A DNA stretch of 46,541 bases, taken from contig NZ_BOOC01000053.1 of NCBI RefSeq assembly GCF_016863035.1, forward strand, positions 1 to 46,541. The letters are read 5' to 3'. Of this stretch, positions 23,846-32,224 are shown one piece after another. The DNA is from Microbispora corallina (lineage in GTDB: Bacteria > Actinomycetota > Actinomycetes > Streptosporangiales > Streptosporangiaceae). Position 1 is the stretch's first letter, and every line of letters begins with the position of its first letter. The position numbers and the translations under genes are program-made. The notes under the pieces are model-generated. The model did not search any database and was not told where the DNA came from. It saw only the letters and a list, made by a program, of their open reading frames with translations.

Positions 23846-25528
23846 TCAGCCGGCGGCGGGGCTCCCGGACGGCGAGGGCGAGGGACTGGGCGACGGCGAC
23901 GAGCAGACCTTCCTCGGGACCGTGATCCGCACCACCGAGCCGTCCGGCTTGAGCGTGCCGGCGGCCGGGGACTGCGCGGAGACCGGGCCGAGGCACTCAC
24001 CCGTGCCCGGGCGGCTGACCGCGGGCTTGAACCCGAGCTTGGCCAGCCGCGCGACCGCCGCGTTCTCGGTCAGTCCGGTGACCAGCGGAACCTTCACCTG
24101 GCCCGTCGTGTCGCTCGGCGAGGGCGAGGGCGACGGGGAGCGGCTGGGCGACGGACTCGGCGAGGGGCTCGGCTTGCGGCTCGGGCTGCGCGAGACGTGC
24201 ACGGGCAGGCTGGGCGTGATCGCCCTGCTCACCCGCGGGGTGGGCTTCGTCACGGTGGGACTCGGCGACTCGGGATCGCCCACGGACAGCGGCGGCGCGG
24301 GGGTGGTGGGCGTGACCCCCGACCCCGCGGACGCCATGTTGATGCCCGCCACGGCGAGTCCCGCCACGACGGCGACACCCGCGACCCCGGCCGCGATCGC
24401 CCCGCCGCGTCGCCTGCGCGGGCGGGCGGCCGCCGCCCTGCGCGCCGTACGGGAGCCGGGCTGCGGCGGGGTGGCCACCGTGGGGGCCTGGAGGCCCGTG
24501 CCGTCATTCCAGGCGTCCCTCGTGACCCGGTAGGTGTGACCGGTGGCCGGGGGACCCGCGTCGCCGGCGGTCGGCAGGTAGGCCTGCTCCGGATAGGGCT
24601 CGGAGAACGCCTGCTCGGCCCGCGCGCCCAGGTCGAGCGCGGCCGCCATCCCCGCCCGCCCGTACGCCGCGGAGGTGCCGGTGTCGGGGGACGCCCCGGC
24701 GGGGAGGATCGACTGACGGGCGGCCTGGTGCATGGCGGCGGCGGACGGCCAGCGGCGCGCCGGGTTCTTCGACATGGCCCGCTCGACGACCGCTCGGACC
24801 GCGGGCGGCACGTCGGCCGGCAGGGGCGGCGGCTCCTCGCGGATGTGCTTGAGCGCGATCGTCACCGGGGTGTCGCCGTCGAACGGCCGATGCCCGGCGA
24901 GGCACTCGTAGGCCACGACGCCGAGGGCGTAGATGTCGACGGCGGGGGTGACCGGGGCTCCCTCGGCCTGCTCCGGCGCGCAGTAGGCCGCCGTGCCGAG
25001 GACCATGCCCGCGTCGGTGAGGCGGCTGTTGGCGTCGGCCCGGGCGATGCCGAAGTCGGTCAGGACGAGCGTGCCGTCCGGGCGGACGAGCAGGTTGCCC
25101 GGCTTGATGTCGCGGTGCACGATCCCCCGGTCGTGCACGGCCTGGAGCGCCGAGGCCGCCTGGGCGATGAGCTCCATCGCGGGCTCGGGGCCGATGCGGC
25201 CGAGCCGCGCCAGCAGGCGGTCGAGCGGCTCCCCGTCGACGAACCGCATGACGAGGTAGGCGGTGGGCCCGTCGCCGGGGACGTCGGTGACGCCGTAGTC
25301 GTACACGTCGACCACGCCGGGGTGGTTGATGGTCGCCATCGCCCGCGCCTCCCCCTGGAAGCGGACGGCGAAGCCCGGGTCGTCGAGACGGCCGGGGAGC
25401 AGCACCTTGACGGCGACGGTGCGCGCGAGGACCGTGTCCTCACCCCGCCACACCTCGCCCATTCCCCCGGCGCCGAGCCGGGCGTCCAGCTGGTAGCGCC
25501 CAGCCAGGGTCGTCCCTCGCGCCACCAT
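23846..25528 (-). CDS. Membrane Ser/Thr protein kinase with one PASTA domain
   Basis: 560 residues. The kinase domain (~12-270) has LGAGGMGEV, Lys41 in VAVKVLL, HRDIKPGN (138-145) and DFG (158-160), then GTAAYCAPEQ. A Pro/Ala/Gly linker leads to one transmembrane helix (~378-398, AIAAGVAGVAVVAGLAVAGIN). The outer part is a Ser-Pro repeat stalk, one PASTA domain (VPLVTGLTENAAVARLAKLGFKP...), and a second Ser-Pro tail ending SGSPAAG. PASTA domains bind muropeptides and tie the kinase to cell-wall state. Only one copy is present, where PknB proper has four. Confidence 0.93.
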   Translation of the reverse strand: MVARGTTLAGRYQLDARLGAGGMGEVWRGEDTVLARTVAVKVLLPGRLDDPGFAVRFQGEARAMATINHPGVVDVYDYGVTDVPGDGPTAYLVMRFVDGEPLDRLLARLGRIGPEPAMELIAQAASALQAVHDRGIVHRDIKPGNLLVRPDGTLVLTDFGIARADANSRLTDAGMVLGTAAYCAPEQAEGAPVTPAVDIYALGVVAYECLAGHRPFDGDTPVTIALKHIREEPPPLPADVPPAVRAVVERAMSKNPARRWPSAAAMHQAARQSILPAGASPDTGTSAAYGRAGMAAALDLGARAEQAFSEPYPEQAYLPTAGDAGPPATGHTYRVTRDAWNDGTGLQAPTVATPPQPGSRTARRAAAARPRRRRGGAIAAGVAGVAVVAGLAVAGINMASAGSGVTPTTPAPPLSVGDPESPSPTVTKPTPRVSRAITPSLPVHVSRSPSRKPSPSPSPSPSRSPSPSPSPSDTTGQVKVPLVTGLTENAAVARLAKLGFKPAVSRPGTGECLGPVSAQSPAAGTLKPDGSVVRITVPRKVCSSPSPSPSPSPSGSPAAG

Positions 25529-25677
25529 ATGCGCCCCGTACCCCCTAAGTCACTCCAACCCCCGAAGGTGTCCCAAGAAAGCAGGTTTGTGTCGCGGGAA
25601 GATAACGACAGGGTCACGAAAGCCTGAAGGGGAGCGCGCTCCCCCAGCTCTTGGGGGTCGGATGTCGAGCCTATCTG
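25529..25677. other. Intergenic region between the kinase and bsaP
   Basis: 149 bases. GGGGAGCGCGCTCCCC (25629-25644) is a perfect palindrome and CCCCCA...TGGGGG (25641-25657) an overlapping one. Together they could end the bsaP transcript. No gene seen. Confidence 0.5.
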
Positions 25678-25860
25678 TTACCCGTCCGTAGTGCCGTGCT
25701 GAGAGCAGGTGGCCGACCAGCTCCGCGGGGTCACCTGGACGACCATGCGGCGACGGCAGCTCGGACAGTACCGCGGCGGCTCCATCGTCCTGGCGGCGCG
25801 GCAGGCCGCGTGATCACCGTCGTCGGCCGGCAGGCCGCAGTGATCGCAGTAGAGGTCCAC
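25678..25860 (-). CDS. bsaP: Biotin synthase auxiliary protein BsaP-like
   Basis: 60 residues from GTG 25860 with AGGGTG upstream. The cysteines form CDHCGLPADDGDHAAC, then YCPSCRRRM and a last Cys in ATCSQHG. The central EPPRYCPSCRRRMVVQVTP matches the small actinobacterial proteins that are needed for BioB activity in mycobacteria and that bind an iron-sulfur cluster. There the gene adjoins bioB. Here it lies 3.8 kb away on the other strand, past the TPP enzyme and the kinase. The match is from memory of the family, but the length and Cys pattern are specific. Confidence 0.8.
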   Translation of the reverse strand: MDLYCDHCGLPADDGDHAACRAARTMEPPRYCPSCRRRMVVQVTPRSWSATCSQHGTTDG

Positions 25861-25928
25861 AATGCATCACCCTAGCCGGTGCGCGCCCGCGGAACCCGTG
25901 AAAACGGCCCCTGGCCGTCCCCGCGGGC

Positions 25929-25998
25929 CGCGGACGGATGAGCCGGCGAACCATGGACCGGCGAGCGGGAAAGCCGCGGACGGGCGAGCCGGCAAGCC
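25929..25998. repeat. Imperfect direct repeat before the thioesterase gene
   Basis: CGCGGACGGATGAGCCGGCG (25930-25949) recurs as CGCGGACGGGCGAGCCGGCA (25975-25994), 45 bases apart, with an extra GGACCGGCGAGCGGGAAAGC between. It appears to be a short GC-rich minisatellite. Confidence 0.45.
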
Positions 25999-26028
25999 TC
26001 GCGGGGGCGAGCCAATAGGCTGGCGCGC

Positions 26029-26406
26029 ATGAGTCTCGCTCCCGGCCTGCGCGCCGAGGTCCTGATCATGGTCGAGCGGGGGGACACCGCCATCCGGGTG
26101 GGCAGCGGGGACGTCCCGGTCCTCGGCACACCGCGCCTGCTGGCCTTCGCCGAGGCGACGACGGTCAAGGCGGTGCAGCACCATCTGGAGCCCGGCCAGA
26201 CCACCGTGGGCACGAAGATCCAGCTCGACCATCTGCGGCCGAGCCCGGTGGGCATGCACGTCGAGATCGTCACCGAGCTGACCGAGGTGGACGGCAGGCG
26301 GCTGGTGTTCTCCGTGACGGCCGTGGACAAGACGGGAGCCGTCGTCGCCACCGGCACAATCGAGCGCGTGGTCGTCGACCGGGAGCGCTTCCTGTCCCGT
26401 CTCTGA
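26029..26406 (+). CDS. Hotdog-fold thioesterase (FlK-like)
   Basis: 125 residues. GSGDVPVLGTPRLLAFAEATTVKAVQHHLEPGQTTVGTKIQLDHLRPSPVGMHV follows the pattern of the fluoroacetyl-CoA thioesterase-like single-domain hotdogs. Thr34, Glu42 and His68 are the likely catalytic set. In most organisms the family hydrolyses an unidentified acyl-CoA, and fluoroacetate is only one special case. It stands alone between bsaP and the carboxylase genes. It starts at the ATG after a repeat-rich stretch and has no clear ribosome binding site. Confidence 0.8.
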   Translation: MSLAPGLRAEVLIMVERGDTAIRVGSGDVPVLGTPRLLAFAEATTVKAVQHHLEPGQTTVGTKIQLDHLRPSPVGMHVEIVTELTEVDGRRLVFSVTAVDKTGAVVATGTIERVVVDRERFLSRL

Positions 26407-26531
26407 CGCCGCGCCCGGGTGATCGCCCCTCGGCCCTGCCCAGCCCGGAGACCGCCCCTCGGCCCTGCCCGGACACCGCCCGGCACCGCCACACCGGCGC
26501 CGGGGGTGAGCGGCGTCCGGGATCGGCCGCG

Positions 26532-26744
26532 CTACTCGATGACGGCGATGAGGTCGCCCTCCTGGACGACGTCGCCCTCCGCCACCTTGAGCTGGGCCAC
26601 CCTGCCGGCGTCCTCGGCGATGACGGGGATCTCCATCTTCATCGACTCGAGGATGACGAGCGTGTCGCCCTCCTCGACGGCGTCACCCTCCGCCACGACG
26701 ATCTTCCACACGTTCGCCACCATCTCGGCGCGTACCTCGGGCAC
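26532..26744 (-). CDS. Biotin carboxyl carrier protein, single-domain (TB7.3 type)
   Basis: 70 residues, a lone biotinyl domain. VILESMKMEIPV carries the biotin-accepting Lys (~35). The flanking AEGDAVEEGDTL and VAEGDVVQEGDLIAVIE form the two halves of the barrel. It is the size and type of the biotinylated protein TB7.3 (Rv3221c) of M. tuberculosis, which also lies near whiB1 and sigH. GTG 26744 has GGGAG upstream. It starts 36 bases after the biotin carboxylase stop and is probably its carrier. No carboxyltransferase is in the window. Confidence 0.92.
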   Translation of the reverse strand: MPEVRAEMVANVWKIVVAEGDAVEEGDTLVILESMKMEIPVIAEDAGRVAQLKVAEGDVVQEGDLIAVIE

Positions 26745-26780
26745 CGCGGAACTCCCATCTATAGGTCCAGCAGGTCGGGC

Positions 26781-28118
26781 TCATCTCATACGGGAGACGA
26801 GCCCGGTGTCGTAGTCCCCGCTCACGAAGTCGGGGTGGTCCAGCAGTTCGGCGCAGAACGGCAGGTTGTTCTTGGGCCCCTCCACGCGGAACGCGGCGAC
26901 CGCCTCCCGCCCGCGGGCCAGGGCCTCCTCCCGCGTCTCTCCGTACACGCAGAGCTTGGCCATGAGCGGGTCGTAGAACGGCGTGACCGTGTTGCCCGCC
27001 GTGTAGCCGGAGTCGACGCGGATCCCCTCGCCGGACGGCTCCTCCCACACGTCGATCTTGCCGGGGCCGGGCAGGAACCGCTTCGGGTCCTCGGCGTACA
27101 CCCGGAACTCGATGGCGTGGCCGCGCGGCCGGACCTCCAGGCCGTACACCTCCCCGGCGGCGACGCGGATCTGGTGCTCCACGAGGTCGAGCCCGGTGAC
27201 CAGCTCGCTGACGGGGTGCTCCACCTGGAGGCGGGTGTTCATCTCCAGGAACACGAAGTCCTGCGCGTCGGCGTCGACCAGGCACTCGACGGTGCCGGCA
27301 CCGCGGTAGGCCACCGCCTCCCCCGCCCGCACGGCCGCGGCCAGCATGCGCTCGCGCAGCTCAGGGGTGAGGCCGGGGGACGGGCTCTCCTCGACGACCT
27401 TCTGGTGCCGCCGCTGGACCGAGCAGTCGCGCTCGCCCAGCGCCACGACCGTGCCGTCGGCCAGGCCGAGGATCTGCACCTCGACGTGGCGTGCCCGCTC
27501 GATGTACCGCTCCAGCAGGATGGCCGGCCCGGCGCCCGAGCCGCCGAAGCGGGCGGCCGCGCGGGACGCCTGCTCGAACGCCTTGGCGAGCGAGGCGTCG
27601 TCGCGGGCGACCCCCATGCCGATGCCGCCGCCGCCTCCGGCCGCCTTGACCATGACGGGGTAGCCGATCTCCCGTGCGGCGCGCGCGGCGGCGTCGAGGT
27701 CGGACACCGGCTCCCTGGTGCCGGCGGCGACCGGGACCCCGGCCTCCTCCATCAGGTTGCGCGCGTTGATCTTGTCGCCCATCCGCTCGATCGCGCCGGG
27801 GTCGGGGCCGATCCAGACGAGGCCGGCGTCGACGACCGCGCGGGCGAACGCCGCGTTCTCCGACAGGAAGCCGTACCCGGGGTGGATCGCCCGCGCGCCG
27901 GTGGCCCGGGCGGCCTCGATGACCTTGGCGGTGTCGAGGTAGCTCTGGGCGGGGGCGGCCGGGCCGAGCAGGACGGCGTCGTCGGCCTCGGTCACGAACG
28001 GCAGGTCGGCGTCCGCCTCGGAATGGACGGCGACGGCGCGCAGCCCCATGCCCTTGACCGTGCGGATGACGCGGCGGGCGATTTCCCCGCGGTTGGCGAC
28101 GAGAACTGAGTCGAGCAC
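26781..28118 (-). CDS. Biotin carboxylase subunit (acetyl/propionyl-CoA carboxylase type)
   Basis: 445 residues from GTG 28118, giving VLDSVLVANRGEIARRVIRTVKGMG at the N-terminus. It uses ATP and bicarbonate to carboxylate biotin on the carrier encoded next. It has IHPGYGFLSENA, the ATP-grasp core with EAGVPV and VKAAGGGGGIGMGVARDD, ERDCSVQRRHQKVVEESPSP, and EMNTRLQVEHPVSELVTGLDLVEHQ. The glycine loop has Ile where many family members have Lys or Arg. The product ends shortly after FVSGDYDTGL, so the protein lacks a fused carrier domain, which is supplied by the downstream gene. Confidence 0.93.
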   Translation of the reverse strand: MLDSVLVANRGEIARRVIRTVKGMGLRAVAVHSEADADLPFVTEADDAVLLGPAAPAQSYLDTAKVIEAARATGARAIHPGYGFLSENAAFARAVVDAGLVWIGPDPGAIERMGDKINARNLMEEAGVPVAAGTREPVSDLDAAARAAREIGYPVMVKAAGGGGGIGMGVARDDASLAKAFEQASRAAARFGGSGAGPAILLERYIERARHVEVQILGLADGTVVALGERDCSVQRRHQKVVEESPSPGLTPELRERMLAAAVRAGEAVAYRGAGTVECLVDADAQDFVFLEMNTRLQVEHPVSELVTGLDLVEHQIRVAAGEVYGLEVRPRGHAIEFRVYAEDPKRFLPGPGKIDVWEEPSGEGIRVDSGYTAGNTVTPFYDPLMAKLCVYGETREEALARGREAVAAFRVEGPKNNLPFCAELLDHPDFVSGDYDTGLVSRMR

Positions 28119-28296
28119 GCAGCCAACTCTAGGGTGATCCCCCGGCCCGGCCCCCCGCCCGTTTCCGACTGAACACGAAGGGCGAATCTGTAGGGTCGCC
28201 ACAACATCGCGGCGTCCGGCGTGCCGTTGAAGGCCGTCCGGTGCGACGTCTGCTACAAGTGCGTGACATCCGTGTCGCCGGTGTGACGGGGGGCGC
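28119..28296. other. Intergenic region upstream of the biotin carboxylase
   Basis: 178 bases between two minus-strand genes. It holds the carboxylase promoter and the end of the HD-domain operon. I see no strong palindrome. Confidence 0.35.
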
Positions 28297-29592
28297 TCAC
28301 AGGCGGGTCACGAGCACGAGCCGGTCGACGACGCGGGCCATCGCCTCGACGACCGCCGGGTCGTACTCGGTGCCGCCGGCCAGCCGGAGCCGTTCCAGCG
28401 CCGCGGCGGCCCTGTCCCGGTCGGTCGACCCGCTGATCAGGTCGTCGTACGCGTTGGCGGCCTTGATGATCCTGCTGGCGGCGGGGGGACCCTCGGCGAC
28501 CGTGTCGCACTGCCGCCGGACGATCTCGGCGACGGCGTGGAGGACCCCGGTCTTGCGGATCACCTCGGCCCCCAGCTCGGCGATGCGGCGGGCCTGGGCG
28601 GGGTCGGCGAGCACGGTGGCCCCGCCGGGGATCGGGTCGCGCAGGGAGAGCTGGCCGATGTCGTGCATGAGCGCCGCGTACTCCAGCTCCAGCAACTGGG
28701 GCTCCGACATGCCGAGCTCCCGCCCGATGGCGAGGGAGAGCTGGCTGACCCGGCGGGAGTGGCCGGGCTCGACGTAGCCGCCGACCTCGGTGACCCTGCT
28801 CAGCGCCCGGACGGTCTGCAGGTAGGTCGCCCGGATCCCCGCGTACTTGCGGAAGGCCACCTGCGTGACCAGCAGCGGCGCGGCGAACGCCGGCAGCGCG
28901 GTCATGTCCATGCTGTGCGAGGCGAGCGCGAGCAGCATGCCGGAGGCCGCGACGGCCGCGCCGAGGGGCGCGCCCATCCGGATCTCGTCCCGCAACGCGA
29001 CACCGAACGCGGTCCTGACCTGCTCGGCCCGCAGCATGGCCGCGATGACGACGTCCGCCGTCAGCATGACCGTGACGAGCACGGCCATCACGCCCAGGGC
29101 GAGCCACCAGTCGCCGTGCTCCCCCGGCCGGTCGCGGGCGCTCTCGAACAGGCTGTGCGCGAACGGCCGGTACGCGAAGGCGAGCAGCGACCCGGCGAGC
29201 AGCCGCCGGGCCATGGCGTCGAGACGCGGCGGGCGCCCGACCGCGACGTGCGGCAGGCCGCCCGCGATCATCCCGACCGCCATCACGGCGACGACCTGGA
29301 GCGCCGAGTGTCTGGCCTCGGCGCCCCCGACGTCGAGCAGCAGCGCGTATCCCAGCGCGGCGGCCGTGGACACCGGGGCGACCTCGCGGTTGCCCGGCAT
29401 GGTCAGCCGGGCGAGCTCCCCGGCCGCGATGAGCGCGCCGAAGCCGACCGCCACGCGCGGCGCCTCGAGGCCCACGGCGGCCGTGTGCGAGATGGCCGCG
29501 ACCGTGAGCATGCCGGCGGCGCAGATCAGCAGGAGCTGGCCCGAGTCGAGGCCCTGGGACGGCCGCACGGCGGCCAGCCGGCGTTCCCTCAC
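28297..29592 (-). CDS. Membrane protein with degenerate HD-GYP domain
   Basis: 431 residues. The first ~245 residues form several hydrophobic segments. The C-terminal domain keeps the HD residues (EPGHSRRVSQLSLAIG and YAALMHDIGQLSL) but lacks the HHE...GYP part: the matching place reads IVRRQCDTVAEGPPAAS before IIKAANAYDDLISG. It is therefore probably not a cyclic-di-GMP phosphodiesterase and may bind or regulate instead. ATG 29592 overlaps the stop codon of the complete HD-GYP gene (ATGA), so the two are translated together and may form a heterodimer. Confidence 0.85.
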   Translation of the reverse strand: MRERRLAAVRPSQGLDSGQLLLICAAGMLTVAAISHTAAVGLEAPRVAVGFGALIAAGELARLTMPGNREVAPVSTAAALGYALLLDVGGAEARHSALQVVAVMAVGMIAGGLPHVAVGRPPRLDAMARRLLAGSLLAFAYRPFAHSLFESARDRPGEHGDWWLALGVMAVLVTVMLTADVVIAAMLRAEQVRTAFGVALRDEIRMGAPLGAAVAASGMLLALASHSMDMTALPAFAAPLLVTQVAFRKYAGIRATYLQTVRALSRVTEVGGYVEPGHSRRVSQLSLAIGRELGMSEPQLLELEYAALMHDIGQLSLRDPIPGGATVLADPAQARRIAELGAEVIRKTGVLHAVAEIVRRQCDTVAEGPPAASRIIKAANAYDDLISGSTDRDRAAAALERLRLAGGTEYDPAVVEAMARVVDRLVLVTRL

Positions 29593-30953
29593 CGCTCGGA
29601 CACCACCTGGATCGGGGCCGTCGGGTCGTCGTGGTCCTTCATCGTCGTCTCGACCGGCAGGTCGCCGGGCGGGACGGGCACGGTCTCCGGCGGGTGCCAG
29701 CCGTCCCGGCCGAGCGCCTTGACGAACGCGCTCACCATGAGCGGGTCGAACTGCGTCCCGGCGTTCTTCTGCAGCTCCGCCACCGCGAACTCGATCGTCT
29801 TCGCCTTCCGGTACGACCGGTCGGAGGTCATCGAGTCGAAGGCGTCGGCCACCGCGATGATCCGCGCGAACTCCGGGATCTCCGGGCCGGCCAGGCCCAT
29901 CGGGTAGCCCTTGCCGTCGTGCCGCTCGTGGTGGTGCATGATCCCGGCGTACGCCTCGTCGAGGAAGTCGATCCCGCGCACGATCTCCAGGCCGCGCATC
30001 GGGTGCAGCTGGATCGCGGCGTACTCCTCCTCGGTGAGCCTGCCCTCCTTCTGCAGGACCTTGGTGGGCACGCCGAGCTTGCCCACGTCGTGCAGCATGC
30101 CGGCGTACCGGATGGCCCGCAGGCGCTCGGTGCCCATGCCGATCTCCTCACCGATCATGGACGAGGCGGCCGAGACCCGCGTGCAGTGGCCGCGCGTGTA
30201 GTAGTCCTTCGTCTCCACCGCCTGGCAGAGCGCCGCGATCGTCGCGTCGTACGACCGCTGCTCGGCGTGGTAGTGGCCGAGCGCCCACCGGGCCACGAAC
30301 AGCGGCAGCAGCACGAGCACCGTCGAGATCGACTCCACCGTGGACCACAGCGCGGCGATCAGCAGGCCGAAGATCGCGTAACCGACGTACGACGCGAGGA
30401 ACTGCGCCACCGAGCGCAGCGACACCTGGTCCCTGCCGACGACCGCGGCGAGGTTCAGCATGATGGCGGTCAGCACGAAGTTGATGGCCACGAACGCCGC
30501 CGTGGCGGCCGCGTACGGCACGAGGATGCCGGGGAAGTCGGACACGTGCGGCAGGCCGAGCGTGCCGCCCGCCCGCTCGTAGGCCCAGCCCGCGGCGTAG
30601 CCGCAGATGGCGTACTGGCCGCCGTTGAACAGGCGCTTCACGAGCGGGAGCCCGGGGCGGACGCTGAACACGGCGGTCAGGCCGACGAGCGCGGCCCCCT
30701 CGGGCCCCACCAGCACGACGGCCGCCAGGGCGGCGGAGTAGCTGACCGAGACCGCGACCTGCGGGACGTTCAGCAGGGTCGGGACCGACTCGCAGAGCAG
30801 GAAGAGGAGGGCGAGCACCAGCAGCGTGGACCAGTCGACGCCGGTGAGGGCGGGCGGCATGAGGGTGCCGCGCGCGAGCAGGAGACCGGCGGTCCCCACG
30901 AGTGCGACGAAGTAGACCTTGGCAGGCCACGGCAGTTCCCGCAAAGCGGCCAC
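29589..30953 (-). CDS. Membrane HD-GYP phosphohydrolase
   Basis: 454 residues. The N-terminal half (~10-235) has six or more membrane helices. The C-terminal domain has TRGHCTRVSAASSMIGEEIG, AGMLHDVGKLGVPTKVLQKEGRLTEEEY, HHHERHDGKGYPMGLAGPEIP and IIAVADAFDSMTSDRSYRKA: the full HD and GYP signatures. It should hydrolyse cyclic-di-GMP or a related nucleotide, with a membrane sensor of a new kind since I recognise no named sensory domain. The GTG start is at 30953. Further in-frame starts downstream cannot be excluded. Confidence 0.9.
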   Translation of the reverse strand: MAALRELPWPAKVYFVALVGTAGLLLARGTLMPPALTGVDWSTLLVLALLFLLCESVPTLLNVPQVAVSVSYSAALAAVVLVGPEGAALVGLTAVFSVRPGLPLVKRLFNGGQYAICGYAAGWAYERAGGTLGLPHVSDFPGILVPYAAATAAFVAINFVLTAIMLNLAAVVGRDQVSLRSVAQFLASYVGYAIFGLLIAALWSTVESISTVLVLLPLFVARWALGHYHAEQRSYDATIAALCQAVETKDYYTRGHCTRVSAASSMIGEEIGMGTERLRAIRYAGMLHDVGKLGVPTKVLQKEGRLTEEEYAAIQLHPMRGLEIVRGIDFLDEAYAGIMHHHERHDGKGYPMGLAGPEIPEFARIIAVADAFDSMTSDRSYRKAKTIEFAVAELQKNAGTQFDPLMVSAFVKALGRDGWHPPETVPVPPGDLPVETTMKDHDDPTAPIQVVSER

Positions 30954-30979
30954 CTTGGGTGAGGAAGGAGAACCGCGGA

Positions 30980-30998
30980 CCCGCCGGCGCCCGGCGGG
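30980..30998. terminator. Hairpin between the small membrane peptide and the HD-GYP gene
   Basis: CCCGCCGG / CCGGCGGG with a CGC loop, perfect. It may terminate or attenuate transcription entering the HD operon on the minus strand. Confidence 0.5.
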
Positions 30999-31012
30999 CC
31001 CACGGACATGAC

Positions 31013-31120
31013 CTAGGTCCAGGAGATCCCCGGCGTACCGGCGAGCACGCCCCCGAGGGCGATCACCGGAGTGAGCAGCGTCAGCGCCACCAGCAGCCTG
31101 ACGACGGTCTTCCCGAGCAT
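31013..31120 (-). CDS. Small membrane peptide, 35 residues
   Basis: ATG 31120 is preceded by GGAGG at a spacing of 7. The product is MLGKTVVRLLVALTLLTPVI followed by ALGGVLAGTPGISWT: two positive residues, one hydrophobic segment of ~22 residues, and a short polar end. It lies 60 bases upstream of the HD-GYP gene on the same strand with a hairpin between. No homologue is recognised. The binding site and the membrane-segment composition argue for real translation, but the length makes chance possible. Confidence 0.55.
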   Translation of the reverse strand: MLGKTVVRLLVALTLLTPVIALGGVLAGTPGISWT

Positions 31121-31264
31121 TGCGCCGCCTCCACGTCGATTCGCCCTTCAGGCTACAGAAGGCCGCATCGCCGGTCAGGTGTGTCGCGCCTTCGCGGCCA
31201 AACCGTAATCAAGCCATCACAGCGCGTGCAATTGCACTGGTTTGCCGGGGGATGCCGGGACGCG

Positions 31265-32179
31265 TCAGCGGGCCTCCCGCGCCCACTCCACGGTGGCCTT
31301 CAGGCCGGACGCGAGATCGGTGCGGGGGCGCCAGCCGAGCCCCTCCAGCGCGGGGGCGGGGTCGACGGCCATGGCCGGCAGGTCGCCGAGCCGGGGCGAC
31401 TCGGAGCGGGGCTCGTCGCGGGCGCCGGCGGCGGCCGCGACGAGCGAGTGGAGTTCGCGGTCGGTCGTCTGGACCCCGGTGCCGAGGTTGAACCGGCGGC
31501 CGTCTCCGCCGGGGCCGCAGGCGCGGGCGAAGGCGTCGACCACGTCCTCCACGAAGATGTAGTCGCGGGTCTGCGCGCCCTCGCCGTACACGACGGTCGG
31601 GCGGCCGGTCAGCAGGGCGTCGGTGAAGATGGCGACCACTCCGGCCTCGCCCTCGGGCGACTGACGCGGCCCGTAGACGTTCGACAGCACGAGCGTCGTG
31701 TACTCGAGGCCGTGCAGCGCCCGGTAGGTGGCGAGGTACAGCTCGCCGGCCAGCTTCGAGGCGGCGTACGGCGAGCGGGGGTCGGTGGCGGCGTCGCCGG
31801 GGACCGGGATGACGGCCGGCCTGCCGTAGACGGCGACGGAGGAGGCGTAGACGACCTTGCGGGCGCCGGCCCGGCGGGCGGCCTCCAGGACGTTGACGGT
31901 GCCCTCGACGTTCGTGCGGGCGTCCGCCAGGGGGTCGGCGACGCTCCTTCGGACGCTGATCTGGGCCGCGAGGTGGCAGATCGCCTCGGGGCGCCACCGC
32001 TCGGCGAGGCCGGCGAGCGCGGGGTCCCGGACGTCCATCACGTGCAGGGCGGCGCCGTCGTTGCGGTTGTGACCCGACGACAGGTCGTCCACCACGGCGA
32101 CCTCGTGGCCGTCCGCCAGCAGACGGTCGACCAGGTTCGACCCGATGAAACCCGCTCCACCCGTGACCAGTACCCGCAT
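31265..32179 (-). CDS. NAD-dependent sugar-nucleotide epimerase/dehydratase
   Basis: 304 residues. VTGGAGFIGSNLVDRLLADG (~5-24) binds NAD. Asp in DDLSSG, HLAAQISVRRS and YASSVAVYG follow, and the catalytic pair is Tyr-x3-Lys in SPYAASKLAGE. TRDYIFVEDVVDAF and FNLGTG are typical of UDP-glucose 4-epimerase-like members of the extended SDR class. The substrate cannot be told from sequence. It may supply sugars for wall polymers or glycolipids. ATG start. It stands alone between the small peptide and rsrA. Confidence 0.88.
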   Translation of the reverse strand: MRVLVTGGAGFIGSNLVDRLLADGHEVAVVDDLSSGHNRNDGAALHVMDVRDPALAGLAERWRPEAICHLAAQISVRRSVADPLADARTNVEGTVNVLEAARRAGARKVVYASSVAVYGRPAVIPVPGDAATDPRSPYAASKLAGELYLATYRALHGLEYTTLVLSNVYGPRQSPEGEAGVVAIFTDALLTGRPTVVYGEGAQTRDYIFVEDVVDAFARACGPGGDGRRFNLGTGVQTTDRELHSLVAAAAGARDEPRSESPRLGDLPAMAVDPAPALEGLGWRPRTDLASGLKATVEWAREAR

Positions 32180-32224
32180 GTCCCGCCCTTCCCAGCGATG
32201 TAAGGGCAGATCCTAGTGGGGCGG

